This document shows positions 12,300 through 23,661 of a stretch of DNA of 64,000 nucleotides, one piece after another (the first letter of the stretch is position 1; every line of letters starts with the position of its first letter). Source of the DNA: Alopecurus myosuroides. Taxonomy: Eukaryota; Streptophyta; Magnoliopsida; Poales; Poaceae. The DNA lies in assembly GCA_028641055.1 (NCBI GenBank), contig CM054062.1, positions 174,301,642 to 174,365,641 of the forward strand. Reading direction: 5' to 3'. Below the pieces are notes generated by a model, which saw only the letters and a list, made by a program, of their open reading frames with translations, had not been told where the DNA came from and ran no database searches. A program made the position numbers and the translations under genes.

Positions 12300-14299
12300 T
12301 TCTTCATCAACAATATATCATGTCACTTCTAGTGAAACTATATTTTTTATTCGGTCACAACATATGAAGTTTACTTTAGAGCGTCTGTTTGTTTTTCTTT
12401 TGTTTTCCTTTGTTTTCTTTTGTTTTCCTTGATGCAATAATATAATTGGACCCTAGCATTCTTTGTGTGAGAGACACCCTCCGCTTTTTTACCTGAATAC
12501 TTGTTATGCTCGTATTCTTGGTTTTTCTTCTAGCTGCTGAAAAATTCCTGTTTAGCTCCTATTATTCTTGCATCTCTTATTCAGAGTTGTTAGTTTTAGT
12601 AGAGTTGTGTTAGTACTCTCTTGTTTAATTTCTATATCTCTTGGAGAGTTTTTGTTGTTTGATGTTTGATAGAAAATGCTACGTGTGATAGATGGTATAA
12701 CGAAAAAAGCTTGCATATTCTTGTAGATCATTAAACTGGTTCACTTGATTATTTGTTGTTGTTTTGAGATATTAGTATGCTTAATGGTAATTTTGCTGGT
12801 TATGTAAAGTAAAAACAATTAATGGTTGGTCTAGAAGCTTGAAACCGTGTCACACTCATAACCAGTTGATAGGATAATGGTATATGACTTCCTTTGCTAA
12901 TAACAATCGTAATGGCTTTTTGTTACGCGCTACGTTCAGGGAAGCTAACCGTGACTTTTCACTGCCACGGACCCTCTTGGAGTGATTTTCATTATGCCTT
13001 GTGAGATCATGATTTTATTTGGAATCTTTTAACTTGTGAGTTCTATGTTACGGTTTTCTGGCACTTCCACCATCCATATTTGCTAGCCTCTTCGGTACCG
13101 TGCATTGCTCATTCTCACATTGAGAGTTGGTGCAAACTTCGCCAGTGCATCCAACCCCATGGGAGAACTTTGTTCTTCTACACATAAGCCAAAATTTATC
13201 TTCCTCAAAACAGCCACCATACCTACCTACCATGGCATTTCCATAGCCATTCTGGGATATATTGCCATACAACATCCATCATCATTATGTTACTTGTCAT
13301 GCTTCATTGTTATTTTGCATACTGCTACATTGGCAGGAGCATTTAGTTTTGTTTACATCAGAGATATTTCAGTTTGAGTTATGGGTACTAAAATTGTGTT
13401 GATTCATTGTAAAATAGAGTGTTTCCCCTACTAGTGAGGATATATATCAAAAAAAAAAGAGAAAAAAAGGCAAAAGAGAGAAAATAAAGAGATAGGGGGG
13501 CAACACTACTATTATTTATTCCACACTTGTGCTTTGTTTAGCATCATTACTTCAGTTTGGAGAGAGTTTTTATATTATTACTTGCATAACTATGTGGGGA
13601 ACTTACATTATAGAACTTGTCTTGTATATTCCAATGATGAGCCTCCTCAAAAAGAGCTCTAGGTCTTCATGAGCAAGCAGCTTGGATGCACCCCCACTAG
13701 TTCCATTGGAGAGCTTTCATACACTTATAGCTCTATGTGCATCCGTTGTGTGTCAATCAAAACTCCTTGCATAACTTCGATTATGAGACTTCCTCTTGTC
13801 TAATGATCACTTTCAGTTGTGTGAGACTTTCTTCCATTGACCATCCGAACCCCCCATAATGTTCTTTTAGCCACAACATCCTGGTGCCAGGAACCAATAC
13901 AGAACGCTTGCTTGTTTTGAGTGCACAATTATTTGAATGATTTTCCTATGTGCATATTGTTGTCACTTGACTTGATCCTAACATGAGTTGTTGTGAGAGT
14001 TTGATATCTTGGATGATTATATTGTTGTTTTTGAAGTTTAAATCATCTTTAATATACTTTGCACCGTGGATTGTATTTTAGTATTGATTCATTGAAATGT
14101 TTTACTTTGTTATTCCTAATGGTTTATACATTACTCTTTTATATCAACTATAAACCATAGCCATTATTCATTTGATCCTAGTTTACATGCTTTACATTAC
14201 TATGATGATCAAGTTTATGTTGGTAGCATGTCACCTCAGAAATTATGTGTTTTATCGTTTACCTACTTGAGGACGAGTAGGAACTAAGCTTAGGGATGT

Positions 14300-15719
14300 T
14301 GATACGTCATAAACGTATCCTTAATTTCTGATGTTCCATGTTGTTTTTATCCCATATGCTACATGTTTTCCTTACACTTTATGTCATTTTTATCGATTTC
14401 CCGGGACTAATCTATTGACAAGACGCCATAGAGCCAATTCCTGTTTTTTGCTATTTTTAGTTTCAGGAAAGTTGTTCTGAAAATATTCTCGGAATTGAAC
14501 GATTCAAAAGCCAGAAGTCTTAGAATTCTCGGAGGGTCCACAGAGTCCCGAAGAGACCCGGAGGGGGGCCTCAGGGTGGCCACACCATAGGGTGGCGCCG
14601 CCTACCCCCTGGCCGCCCCACCAGGCGGTGTGGGCCCCCTGGCCACCCACCGACATCGCCTTTCGCCTATATATGACCCCCGATGCATAAACCCTAAATC
14701 AATTGGCCTTTTCCACCAAAAACATTTGTATCTCTACCGCCGCTGCAGACAAGTTTCGGGGGACATAAATCTCTGTTCTGGCACTCTGCCGGACGGGGAA
14801 GTGCCCCCGGATCCATCTCCATCGACTCGACCGCCATCTCCATTGACGTTGATGTCTCCTACGACGAGGAGGGAGTAGTTCTCCCCCGGTGATGAGGGCT
14901 CTACTGGTAGCTATGTGTTTAATCTCTCTCTCCCATGGTGTGATGTTTATGTGATCGTGAGCTTTGTAATCTAGTTGAATTAGTAGATGTTACTCTTTAT
15001 CTGTTATGCTACTTAAGTGGTTTTGTTATGAGATCTCCGTAAACATTTTGATCATGGTGTAAAGGTGATAGTGTGTGCACCGTGTGGTTTAGCATGATAT
15101 TTATATCTTGTGTTGAATGACCCTATGAAATTGTAGTGTTTGTCTAGTACCTTCTAGGACGCTCATAGTGACAGCATGGGGTTAACTAGACATGGGAATG
15201 CGACTTTGAGGAGTGCTGTTACAGACCTACGCAATGAATTGATGTTTTTATTCAACCGGAGAGTGGTTCGAAGTAGCATAGTGAAGAGAGATATTTATGC
15301 ATTCAATTATGTTATCATTGTTGAGAGTGTCCACTAGTGAAAGTAGGATCCCTAGGCCTTGTTTCTAAGCATTGAAACACCGTTTACAATCAGTTCTGCT
15401 ACATGTTTATTTGCTGCCATTTTTATTTCAGATTGCAATTACTACTTATAATCATATGTATTACTTGTATTTCACTCTCTTTTCGCCGAACTAGTGCACC
15501 TATACAACAGACAATTGTATTAGGTGTGTTGGGGACACAAGAAAATTCTTGTATCGTAATTGCAGGGTTGCTTGAGAGGGATAACTTTGACCTCTTCCTC
15601 CAATTGTTCGATAAACATTGGGATAATCCACTTAAGGGAAAAACTTGCTGCTGTTCTACAAACCTCTACACTTGGAGGCCCAACACTGTCTACAGTAATA
15701 GAAGCGTGCGTAGACATTA
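14300..15719 (+). repeat. 3' LTR of the Sabrina-like element
   Basis: Begins TGATACGTCATAAACGTATCC and ends GTAGACATTA (about 1.42 kb). It follows the purine-rich AAGCTTAGGGATGT tract. A TATA box (TATATAT, 14668-14674) precedes a GC-poor leader with ATAAACCCTAAATC. The second half matches 8698-9500. The terminal dinucleotide has decayed from CA to TA. Confidence 0.8.
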
Positions 15720-17244
15720 AGGCTCGGTCCACCTCGTCAACACATGACGAGTGAATCTGCAACATCGACAACGTATTTTATGCCCACCCAAAAAACCACT
15801 CGGATGTCAACTCTCATCGTCCGTTCATCTACAATCAAGATGACATGTGACACAACTAGTGCATCGTGGCAGTACCGTCATCATATGGATCATGTTTGTG
15901 TACCAAATCCCTATAGTGTAGTCATCAAGTCCCCACGAATCGGAGAACATCGACATTGGTCGGCGACAATGAGTTAGCTCGGTTCTCGGGAGAAAAATTC
16001 ACACCGTAGGTATGAATACTAATCCGAATAAACCAAATTGTAACAATGAAATACGTAAATAGATGGGTCCGGGTAGCTCATAATTACACGGCCAGCGGGA
16101 CACTAGTACAACAACAACGTGAAGTACGCAAGAAAACAATTTAGTCCTGACTGGATGTCATCGAAGCGCCCCATAGATGTGGACGACACGCGCGCAACGG
16201 GTGCGCCGTGGCGGTACGATAATCATCAGGATCACGACGTGTACCATCTCCCTAGAGTGCATTCATTAAATCCGCTCATCTTGCGAGATCAATCGACATT
16301 AGTCAATGACATCGTGTCTTCTCAGATCTCTCGAGGGGAATTCACAATGTAGGTGCAAAATAATCCATAAAAGTAGCTAGATCTCAAAAAATGGGATCGA
16401 AAAGGGGAGAGAATCATTTTCGAGATCAAATTCTAATTATGTCTCTGCGATGAATGATGAGAGCCTACTTGATGGAGGCTAGGGGAAGATTAGTAGGTGG
16501 AGCAGTACGTTTTGATAACATATTCCACAACCATTATCGGCGCGTCTGGTCCAAGGGTGTGGAGCGAGAGCGTAGTCAAAATAGTCGCACACGCGGCACA
16601 ATCGCATATGTGAAAAGTAAAGGTACACATAGAAATAATTGGAACATTTTTTTAATCAAGTGTGTATCTGTCTCCATACAATACATGGGTATATAGGGGG
16701 AGATGGGTGAATGGGAGGACAAAATCTAGAGGGAAAACCCCCAACCAAGAAAGGGTATACCCCTATGTTGCTTTGTATGGGAGGTTTCCCAACACAAACG
16801 TCTCATTCGATGTGACGGTCATTGCAGAGCTGTGTTTTGGCTTCTGGTGTATATACACCCTTTATTTGAAATTCATTTTACATATTTCGAAATGTAAACA
16901 AAATTGGAGCATAGATTTCAAAATTCTATATATTCAGGAAGTCATGTGACGAAAATCCGATATTTTTACGAGACTTATTTTCTCTTTTTGCACTGGCCAC
17001 AAAAATATCGTGTTTTTCGTGAAACTACTTTGTGACCACATAGAATGTGAATATGTATCAATTTTTTAATTTTTAAAAATATATTTTTTAAATACCGGGT
17101 GAATATCACAGGCATTGTTGCTAATCTTGAGGCACGATCTATGTTGTTGCCCAAACCTTTCTTTTCAAGGAAACGCGAAGAATCTTGCCTGATCCATACA
17201 TAGAAAGAGAGAAAGAGAATGTTTCCCGGGAACAACTTGGTGAA
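15720..17244. other. Unassigned region with a diverged tandem duplication
   Basis: No gene is supported. About 15865-16020 and 16200-16370 are diverged copies of the same 155-170 bp unit, sharing runs such as GTGGC.GTAC, ATCAT.A.GGATCA, GTGTACCA, TCCCTA.AGTG and a common end (AATTCACA..GTAGGT). The rest, including AT-rich 16850-17100, shows nothing recognisable. Confidence 0.45.
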
Positions 17245-18699
17245 CTTTTTTAAATAACGAGCATATATTAATATCGCGAAGATATCAATTACACACAGCC
17301 TTTGCACCAACTCAATACCCTAAAGGCATTGATGCACACGACCGAAAAAAGAAAAGAAGAAACTAAAAAATAAAAGCCCCGCTACAGAATTCCACTCCTT
17401 ACAACAGCAACACAGTCACCGCCAAGACAACACCTGATGCCCAAGCTCTCTAGTAGCAACACATTCGAGAAGGGAATAATGCATAAGCGTCGTTATTGCT
17501 CGATCAAAGATCATGGGTTTTCACCCTTGAGATAGTCTCCACTATCGAAACAATGCCTTCCACTAGATCATTGCCAGTTTCAACAAATTAAGGCGAGACC
17601 TTACGTTTTCACCCTGAAAGGTAAGACTTTAAATTTCACCTTTACTGTCTCCCCCACTTACATACTGCAGCCACGATTCCTTAAATTCCAAGCCAATTCC
17701 TCGTCAACGTAAAGTCTCCGAGAACCATTGCTAGTCCTACAATGTCACCTCCATGACATTCTCCGCCAATGACTTCACATCATGGATTTGTCCATGATGG
17801 TAACAGAAGCAGAGGTTCGCAACGGATCTTCACGACGTGACCGAATCTCACCCGATCCAGCAATCTCGAGGCCTTAACGCCCATGGGAGATCGCCGACAG
17901 AGCCTTCCGGAACCCTTCACTCCGGGCAGATCAAAGAGGACAGACATCGGGCAGATCTTTGCTTGGCGCGATTTGGAACCCTAGGACTGCCACCTTTATT
18001 CATGTCAAGCTAGTAGCCCCCATGATGTCCGCCGGCACCCTGTTGGATGCGCCACTCGACACTCCACCGGCGGAGGCCGGCATCAAGGAAGAAGATGGCG
18101 AAAACATTGACGGTCTCTCCTCGGAACCGGCCGAAGAAACCACGCAAAGAGGAGACGATGGGAAGGAGGTCATCACCCAAATCAGATCTAGAGATCCAAC
18201 CCCTCCCAGCCCCTGACCCGCCGCCGGCAGTCCACGTGCTGCCGAAGGGCGACCTCCGCCTCCGGGAGTCCACGCGCTACCGAAGGGCGACCTCCGCCTC
18301 CACCCTGGCCAGGGGCGCCGCCCTAGCCGCTCTCGAAGACACAACAATCTCACCGCCCTAGCAGGTCCGCTGCCGTCCTCCAGGCCACCGCCCTAGCCGC
18401 TCTTGAAGACACGACAACCTCACCGCCCTACCAGGTCGCTCCCGTCCTCTAGGCCACCGCCCTAGCCGGTCTTGAAGACACGACAACCTCACCGCCCTAC
18501 CAGGTCCGCTCCCGTCTTCCAGGCCATCGCCCCCGCCCCCCAGACCACCTTTAGGCGTCTAGGCTCGCTGCGAACGGCAATGGCGGCTGGTGGGAGAGGC
18601 GAGAGGAGGCGACGAGCGGTGCTCGATGGGGATCCGCTGGCAGCGCCCTAGGGGACATCGGGAGGGGTCGAGAGAGAAAAGGTCCGAGAGAAAATCTAG
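17245..18699 (-). mobile_element. Retroposon remnant in minus orientation (LINE-derived, uncertain)
   Basis: Starts on the plus strand with a T-run (CTTTTTTAAATAACGAGCATATATTAATATCGCGAAGAT), i.e. a poly(A) tail read backwards, followed by a segment like LINE-associated 3' ends and then a GC-rich part (18000-18660) with many meaningless open frames. No RT or endonuclease motif is visible. Target-site duplications could not be found. It contains the 70-bp tandem repeat listed separately. Confidence 0.4.
18320..18528. repeat. Three tandem copies of a ~70-bp unit
   Basis: Units start GCCCTAGCCG at 18320, 18390 and 18459. Each carries TCT(C/T)GAAGACAC(A/G)ACAA(T/C)CTCACCGCCCTA and ends with a CAGGCCA(C/T)C-like block (TAGGCCACC in unit 2). 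The copies differ by a few substitutions and one 1-bp indel. Confidence 0.85.
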
Positions 18700-19112
18700 G
18701 ATTTTTTATTGATAAAGGGTTCTTATTACTTAATCACGTTTAAACATTACGCCCGGCCTCTGAATAACAAGGATGCACGCAGCCGCAAACCAAACAAAGA
18801 GAAAGAAAAACAACAAAAAGCAACGGCCTAAAACAGTCATGGAGACAAATGAATCCTTCTCCTAAGGAGGAGGACCAATTCGAAGATCAAGCGGTCATCC
18901 ATGTGGGATAAAAATATCTTTCGCCACCTTTTCCAGTCGCGCACATGCCTCCGTAAAAAGTTCTCGATACTCCGTCCGTTATAATGTGGACCACGGACAG
19001 AAAATATGTGTGCATCGCAATAGAACCCATAGGAAATGACCTAGTTGTTATAGGTTTTCTTTTTGTTCATGAATTCGGTTAGTCATGTAAAATGAAAGGG
19101 CTCTTACATACA
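18700..19112 (-). mobile_element. Second retroposon-like remnant, minus orientation
   Basis: Begins with ATTTTTTATTGATAAAGGG and the block ACATTACGCCCGGCCTCTGAATAACAAGGATGCACGCAGCC, a typical antisense 3' end of grass LINE-type repeats. It fades by about 18970. At 18968-18990 a half-site CTCCGTCCGTTATAATGTGGA looks like one end of a Stowaway MITE, but no partner end follows. Nothing else is seen to 19112. Confidence 0.35.
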
Positions 19113-19114
19113 TA

Positions 19115-19217
19115 CTCTCTCCGTTCCATATTAGATGACATCCAAATGGATGTATCCAGACATTTTTTAGTTCTAGATATATCCATTTGAAAGTCATGTA
19201 ATATGGAACGGAGGGAG
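19115..19217. mobile_element. Stowaway MITE (Tc1/mariner-type, 103 bp)
   Basis: Terminal inverted repeats CTCTCTCCGTTCCATATTA (left) and the complement of TAATATGGAACGGAGGGAG (right) match at 18 of 19 positions. TA dinucleotides flank the element at 19113-19114 and 19218-19219, the Stowaway target duplication. Internal sequence is also partly palindromic (CATCCAAATGGATG and the ATATATCCATTTG block). Non-coding. Confidence 0.92.
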
Positions 19218-19219
19218 TA

Positions 19220-20270
19220 TTTTTTTTAGCACGAAAACATAAATTGGTGGTGTCCATTAAGATTGCCCAACTTTTTTCGATGTGTTAATTATGAACCTGG
19301 TCTATGCATCAAAACAATTGATAAATGCTGTGTTTGAGCTCCATGTTCCGTTTCTCCATCCGCCGTGTGCCTCCTATGGTTGGCTCAACCAGGAGCGGTC
19401 AAGGAGGAAGACATGGAGCGTGGAGTCATGAACTATAACCGTCAGCGCCATGCCCATGCTCTGCTCTGGGTGTCTCGTGCTGCCCTGCATTATGCAGCAC
19501 AGACCATACCACAGAGCCGGCACGTACGTCTGTTCCAGACTCGTGGCCAGACGAGGAGCCGTAGTCTGCGATCGCCACGGGCGCGCGCGTTGATCAGTGG
19601 CGCCGCTCAAAATCCCGAATCGTTTCCATTTGGCGCTCGGAAGAAGAGGTGCGGCTGCGAGGCGCGAGCGAAGCCAAGCGAGGAGCGGCGGGAGACGCGG
19701 GGAGGGGAGGAGGGTATTGGTCGTGGCCGCTGCGCCCGCGTTTGTCTCCGTCCGCAATCAATGTCTGGGACATGCCAGGAGGCGAGGCTAGTCTTGATTG
19801 CCGCAATGAATACGCATTCATTTGCTCTGCCGCATCTCGCCACAACAGTTCCAGCGACTCTGACCTCACGGCAGCGACCAGCCAAGCGAGCTCCCATGGC
19901 CGCATTCATGCGCGGCAGAGCGGGGCCGTACGTGCCTGCCTCCGTGATCCCTCTACAAGGCGAGGATCGATCAATGCGAATGCCGGACGCGAGCCCAGTG
20001 TCCCCTCTACAGTAGTACTAGTAGTAGTATATGGTGCACATGGGCGACACAGGCTACCTTTCCTCGAGGGACAGGCAGACCTGCATCATGGAGCTGGGTT
20101 CTAGAGCCATGCAAGCCTGAAAAGACGACCTACTCGTTCATTCAGCACTAGACCAAAATGGAGCAGAAAGGAATCATCTCGGGACTCGGCCGTGAACAAT
20201 CATGGCAGGCGCCAGTTTCTCTCAAGCAAAGCAAAGCAAAGGCGCATCGAAAGAACACAAGAAAAAACAA
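19220..20270. other. Low-copy-looking flank left of the MULE; no supported gene
   Basis: GC-rich sequence at 19365-20104 gives overlapping open frames on both strands (up to 216 codons), but they are arginine/alanine-rich, mutually overlapping and match no family I know, so they look like composition artefacts. Because the MULE (20280-55493) inserted here, this stretch was originally contiguous with 55503 onward, i.e. it is the former distal downstream flank of the vacuolar sorting receptor gene. Confidence 0.4.
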
Positions 20271-20279
20271 TCGATGGAG
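20271..20279. repeat. Left 9-bp target-site duplication of the MULE
   Basis: TCGATGGAG, identical to 55494-55502 on the other side of the element. Nine-base duplications are the signature of Mutator-superfamily insertion. Confidence 0.9.
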
Positions 20280-20497
20280 GTGAAATTTTAATAAATAAAC
20301 TTTTGAGGCAGCAAATTCACGCTCTAACCCCTCGATTCAAATGATTCGAAAAATAACCCTATTCCGTAAAGCCATTATACTCTGTAGCATAACACGGGGA
20401 CCCAAAACGTTATTGACCTTGCCACCACGGACAAGAAAATCCACGTGACAAACACCATAACGCGCTGAACTGGGGCGTTATGCCCCTGGCCGCATAA
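20280..20497 (+). repeat. Left terminal inverted repeat of the MULE
   Basis: Aligns with the reverse complement of about 55275-55493: shared blocks include AAATTCA....CTAACCCC, AAAAATAACCCTATTCC, GTTATTGACC, CTGAACTGGG(G)CGTTATGCCCCTGGCCG. Weaker similarity continues inward to about 20690 (GGGATTTGGT, CCCCTCTTTTT), covering the leader exon and splice donor of the B3 gene. The TIR is long and diverged, so the insertion is old compared with the nested retrotransposons. Confidence 0.88.
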
Positions 20498-20659
20498 CTT
20501 GGACCGCCCGTCCCGCGCCCCTTCCCATTCCAAACCGTTGCTTCTTCCCTTCTCTCCTTCCTCCCCTCTGGATCTCCATATTCCCTCTCCAATTCAGTCA
20601 CAAATCAAGCAGATCGGAGATCTTTGGTTAGGGATTTGGTTCCCCTTAGAGTTCTAAAG

Positions 20660-22248
20660 GTATGTCCCATTTTCCCCTCTTTTTTATGGTTCAATATGGA
20701 TTTGTATTTTTCTATGAAATTCTCCTCTCTTTTTTCATCCCTACCCCTAGTTCATCCCGATGCCTAGTTCATCCCTTTTTTTTAACAGGAAAGAGGCCCC
20801 GAAGGACCTGGAAGCTATGTATTCATCAGCGGGCATTTACAAAGAGACCCCCACATAGGGGTAATTACAAGGGGGATCTCACAACTTACAAACCGAACCC
20901 TAAAAAGCTGGTGGGAAAAGCAATCGAGTCTCTGGGTTCGGCCGCCGCTGCAACTTGCGGACCTCCATGCCCGGGCATCCGCGCCGCCGGGGAACAAGCC
21001 ACTTGGGGCTGCGCCGATGATGAAACCCAAACAGAGGTCAAAACAGATCCTCACCAGGAGGAAGAAAGGCTGGGGAAGAGATCCCAGCGAGGAGCGGCTT
21101 CGATCGCCAAAGATAACGCCAACGCTCTGCGCGTTGCGTTGATGAACTCCTCCGATTGCAGTAGCTTCCATCGCGTGCACTGAAGCGCGCGCACGCCTCC
21201 GCCGTCGAGCTTCCAAGCATAGAGCCAACGAAGCCCCGTCTCCCTCCCGTGCATCACCACGAGCACAAGTAGAGAGGAGGAGCAACCGCCGCACTCGCAG
21301 CTCCGAAGCCCCACAAACGAGCTTTATTGAGAGGGTCGCCGAGGAAGCATTGTCGCTCGCCGTCTCCTTCCTCTGGAGCTCGACGAACCACCTCACCACC
21401 TCCGCCGTACACCAGGAGTAGCTCGAGATCTCCGGCGACTAGAACCCTTGCGGCAGAAAGCCAAACCGGCACAAAGGCACGAAAGCAAACCTAATACTAA
21501 AAGTAGAGATGGGCCGACACCCTAAACCATCGCCACAACCACCAGCATAGGCCCCGGCGGCCGGGGAGGCCGGAACTCGCGGTAGGCGGCGGACTCTCAA
21601 AGCCCTCAGGAGAGGAGACTCGGGAGGGGGTTTGATTCATAAGAAAAAAATTTCCTCTCCGATGCCTAGTTCATCCTATTCTCTAGGTACTAGCACATGT
21701 GGAAATTCCTAGTGTAGTGCAAACTCTAGTTTATCACCCACGCCTAGTTCATCAAATGTATTTGCTATGTGTAGGTTAGATATTAGATAGTTCATATTTT
21801 GGGTGCAAACCATAGTTCATCAAATCTAGGATATTTGTTTTTTTTGTCAATGTTGGTTTAATCCTAGGTCACCAAACCCTAGTTGAATCGTGGTATTAGA
21901 AAAAAATTATTGATGTTGGAGTGCAAACCCTAGTAGGGTAAATTCAACGGAGTCAATTTTGGTTAATAGACCTTGGAGTGCAAACCCTAGTACAGTAATT
22001 TATTGATATTTGCAAACCCTAGTAGTAGGATTAGGTTGTATTTTTTTTTATGTTTGCACTTTAAAATTGTTGTTAGTATTAGATTTAATTTGTTTTACAT
22101 TGTTGAATTTTGTTGTTGTTTGCACTTAAAATTTATTGATGTTTGCAGTTTAAATTTTGTAGTTATATTAAATTTATTTTTTGATGTTTTCAATTTAAAT
22201 TTGTGAATACAATTTATTTACCATGTTGATTTTTTTACCTATTTATAG
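20660..22248 (+). other. Leader intron of the B3 gene
   Basis: A donor AAAG|GTATGT at 20660 lies just inside the left TIR, and an acceptor CTATTTATAG| ends at 22248, two bases before the ATG at 22251. The intron is rich in the short block CCTAGTTCATC and in CAAACCCTAGT repeats and holds a retroposon at 20775-21658. The right-hand PMD gene has the same arrangement (donor GAAG|GTATTC at 55066, acceptor ending 54409, ATG at 54404). Confidence 0.6.
20775..21658 (-). mobile_element. 884-bp non-autonomous retroposon with 18-bp target duplication
   Basis: Flanked by the direct repeat CCGATGCCTAGTTCATCC at 20757-20774 and 21659-21676. The insert starts on the plus strand with a T-run (20776-20784), so it is a poly(A)-tailed retroposon in minus orientation inserted by target-primed reverse transcription. 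It is GC-rich and has a 194-codon minus-strand frame (21399-20815), but no endonuclease or RT motif; the frame is probably accidental or a short remnant of a LINE 5' region. Confidence 0.75.
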
Positions 22249-22250
22249 CC

Positions 22251-22868
22251 ATGACGAGATCTCCCTGTTGGCGTGGAGGGCGTGGACATAGTGGGCGTGG
22301 GCGCGGAGCCAATAACTATGAAGATGAAACTGCTGGAGCGAGTGGGCGTGGACGCGGTGCCATCAACAAGGAGGCGGAAACTGCTGGAGCGCGTGGGCGT
22401 GGACATGGAGGACGTGGACGTGGAGCGCGTGGGCATGGAGCGCGTGGGCGTGGCGTTGGTGCTGCTAAGGAGGAGGAGGAGAGTATCGAGCTACCCGACT
22501 TCTACATCAACCTCTTAGAGCCATTGGGGAAGAGGCGTTGCCTACCAGAGAGGATATCAGAGATGCTCACTGGCAACGAGCCTCGTAGCTTCATGCTGGA
22601 GTTGGAGGGTTGCGTCAACGGGCCCCTTGATGTGGACGTCGAACGACGCAGCCAAGACCTCTTCTTCCGCCGAGGGTGGGCGTATTTCACCCGCATGCAC
22701 AAGCTGGAGAGAGGGTACATTCTCACCTTCAGGTACAGGAACGACGCTGGGGTGGACATGCTCCAGATAAGGATGTTCGACGGCACTCTACTATGCGTCC
22801 CATGCTGCCAGGATAGATCGGATGAGAGCAGCTCCAAGGATGACGACACCAGCTCCGACAAGGAGTAG
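22251..22868 (+). CDS. RGG-repeat / B3 DNA-binding domain protein carried by the MULE
   Basis: 205 codons, ATG 22251 directly after a splice acceptor, stop TAG at 22866-22868. Residues 1-75 form a Gly/Arg-rich tract with RGRG and RGxGG repeats, encoded by partly duplicated DNA of about 54 bp; such RGG tracts bind nucleic acids. Residues about 84-185 read as a plant B3 domain: LPDFYINLL, then LPERISEMLTG, a beta-rich middle (PLDVDVERRSQDLFFRRGWAYF) and the typical LERGYILTFRYRND segment. The C-terminus is acidic/serine-rich (DESSSKDDDTSSDKE). B3 proteins are nuclear transcription factors; here the frame is intact and sits between MULE ends, so it is either a captured host gene or a standing MULE gene. 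Low-scoring alternative: a REM-type B3 pseudogene. Expression is unproven. Confidence 0.7.
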   Translation: MTRSPCWRGGRGHSGRGRGANNYEDETAGASGRGRGAINKEAETAGARGRGHGGRGRGARGHGARGRGVGAAKEEEESIELPDFYINLLEPLGKRRCLPERISEMLTGNEPRSFMLELEGCVNGPLDVDVERRSQDLFFRRGWAYFTRMHKLERGYILTFRYRNDAGVDMLQIRMFDGTLLCVPCCQDRSDESSSKDDDTSSDKE

Positions 22869-23661
22869 TAGGCCGAGCCATGCGTCGCTCTCCATGTCGT
22901 TATGTCAGACTTTGTTAGTATTCGTGTTTATGATGTTATTGTGTCAGACTATGTTTTTATTCTTGTGCGACTATGTTTTTATTCGTGTGCGACTATGTTA
23001 TAAATGTTAGACTATGTTAATATTCGTGCATTTTTCTTATAAATGTTAGACTATGTTATTATTCGTGTTTTGTCAATATATTTGAAGATCAATGAATTTC
23101 TTTGTTCCTCATGGCAGTGCAATTTAAGAAAAATGTTTATATAGAGTGTGGAAATTGTGTAAGAAAAATGGTGGAAAATATATATAAAAAATTAATAAAA
23201 ACTTGGAAAACAGGGGATAACGCCCTGGTCCAAGACGTTATGCTAGCAGGCACAACGCGGCTCACTTGGCGTCATGCTGGTAGACATAACGCCTTCAACC
23301 AAAGAGTTACAATGTCAAACGTGGAATTCCACATCAAATCGTCACTAAGTCCTCGACCTAACATATCCTAGCTGGACTTTAGAGCGGAATTCCGCGTGAC
23401 AGGGGCATAACGCCCCTGTATAGGGCGTTAAACGTATAGGAAGCGGAATTCGCGTCAATTCCGCACTAGGTACTCGACCTAACAGATTCGAGCCGGATTT
23501 TAGCACGGAATCCCGCGCCAACTCTCTTACGATGGTTTACATGGTGTTGAGTCACATCTTCCTATAACAATCCACACGAGCATGGTATGCAGACAACCAA
23601 TCCATATCAGCATCAAAATATATAAAGTATAAAACTATCCACCTTCATTTCCTGATCTGCT
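22869..23661. other. MULE spacer with palindromic GTTAT motifs and a diverged duplication
   Basis: No gene. AT-rich 3' flank of the B3 gene to about 23200, then 23215-23440 with repeated CATAACGCC/GGCGTTATG words, including the palindrome GGGGC-ATAAC-GCCCC at 23402-23416. A unit at about 23318-23397 is repeated, diverged, at 23441-23518 (shared CGGAATTC, CTCGACCTAACA, CTGGACTTTAG/CCGGATTTTAG). Confidence 0.5.

Larger units (their letters stand above)
9501..14299 (+). mobile_element. Internal region of Sabrina-like non-autonomous Ty3/gypsy element
   Basis: The 4.8-kb interior between two related LTRs carries gag-like coding remnants only (9510-11323); protease, RT, RNase H and integrase are not detectable on either strand. 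There is no primer-binding site after 9500: coding sequence (PKEIIVTNFDARLSG...) starts almost at once, so the leader and gag N-terminus were deleted. Untranslated sequence from 11324 on includes a perfect hairpin at 12279-12299 and a purine-rich tract GGACGAGTAGGAACTAAGCTTAGGGATGT directly before the 3' LTR, the usual polypurine-tract region of this family. It must have depended on another element's enzymes. Confidence 0.7.

Noticed and set aside
19365..20104. Open frames up to 216 codons on both strands
   Set aside because: GC-rich sequence with overlapping frames on both strands, Arg/Ala-rich products, no family resemblance and no splice context; treated as chance.
20815..21399. 194-codon minus-strand ORF in the leader-intron retroposon
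   Set aside because: No recognisable domain and Arg/Gly-rich composition; may be accidental in GC-rich repeat DNA. Not listed as a gene.
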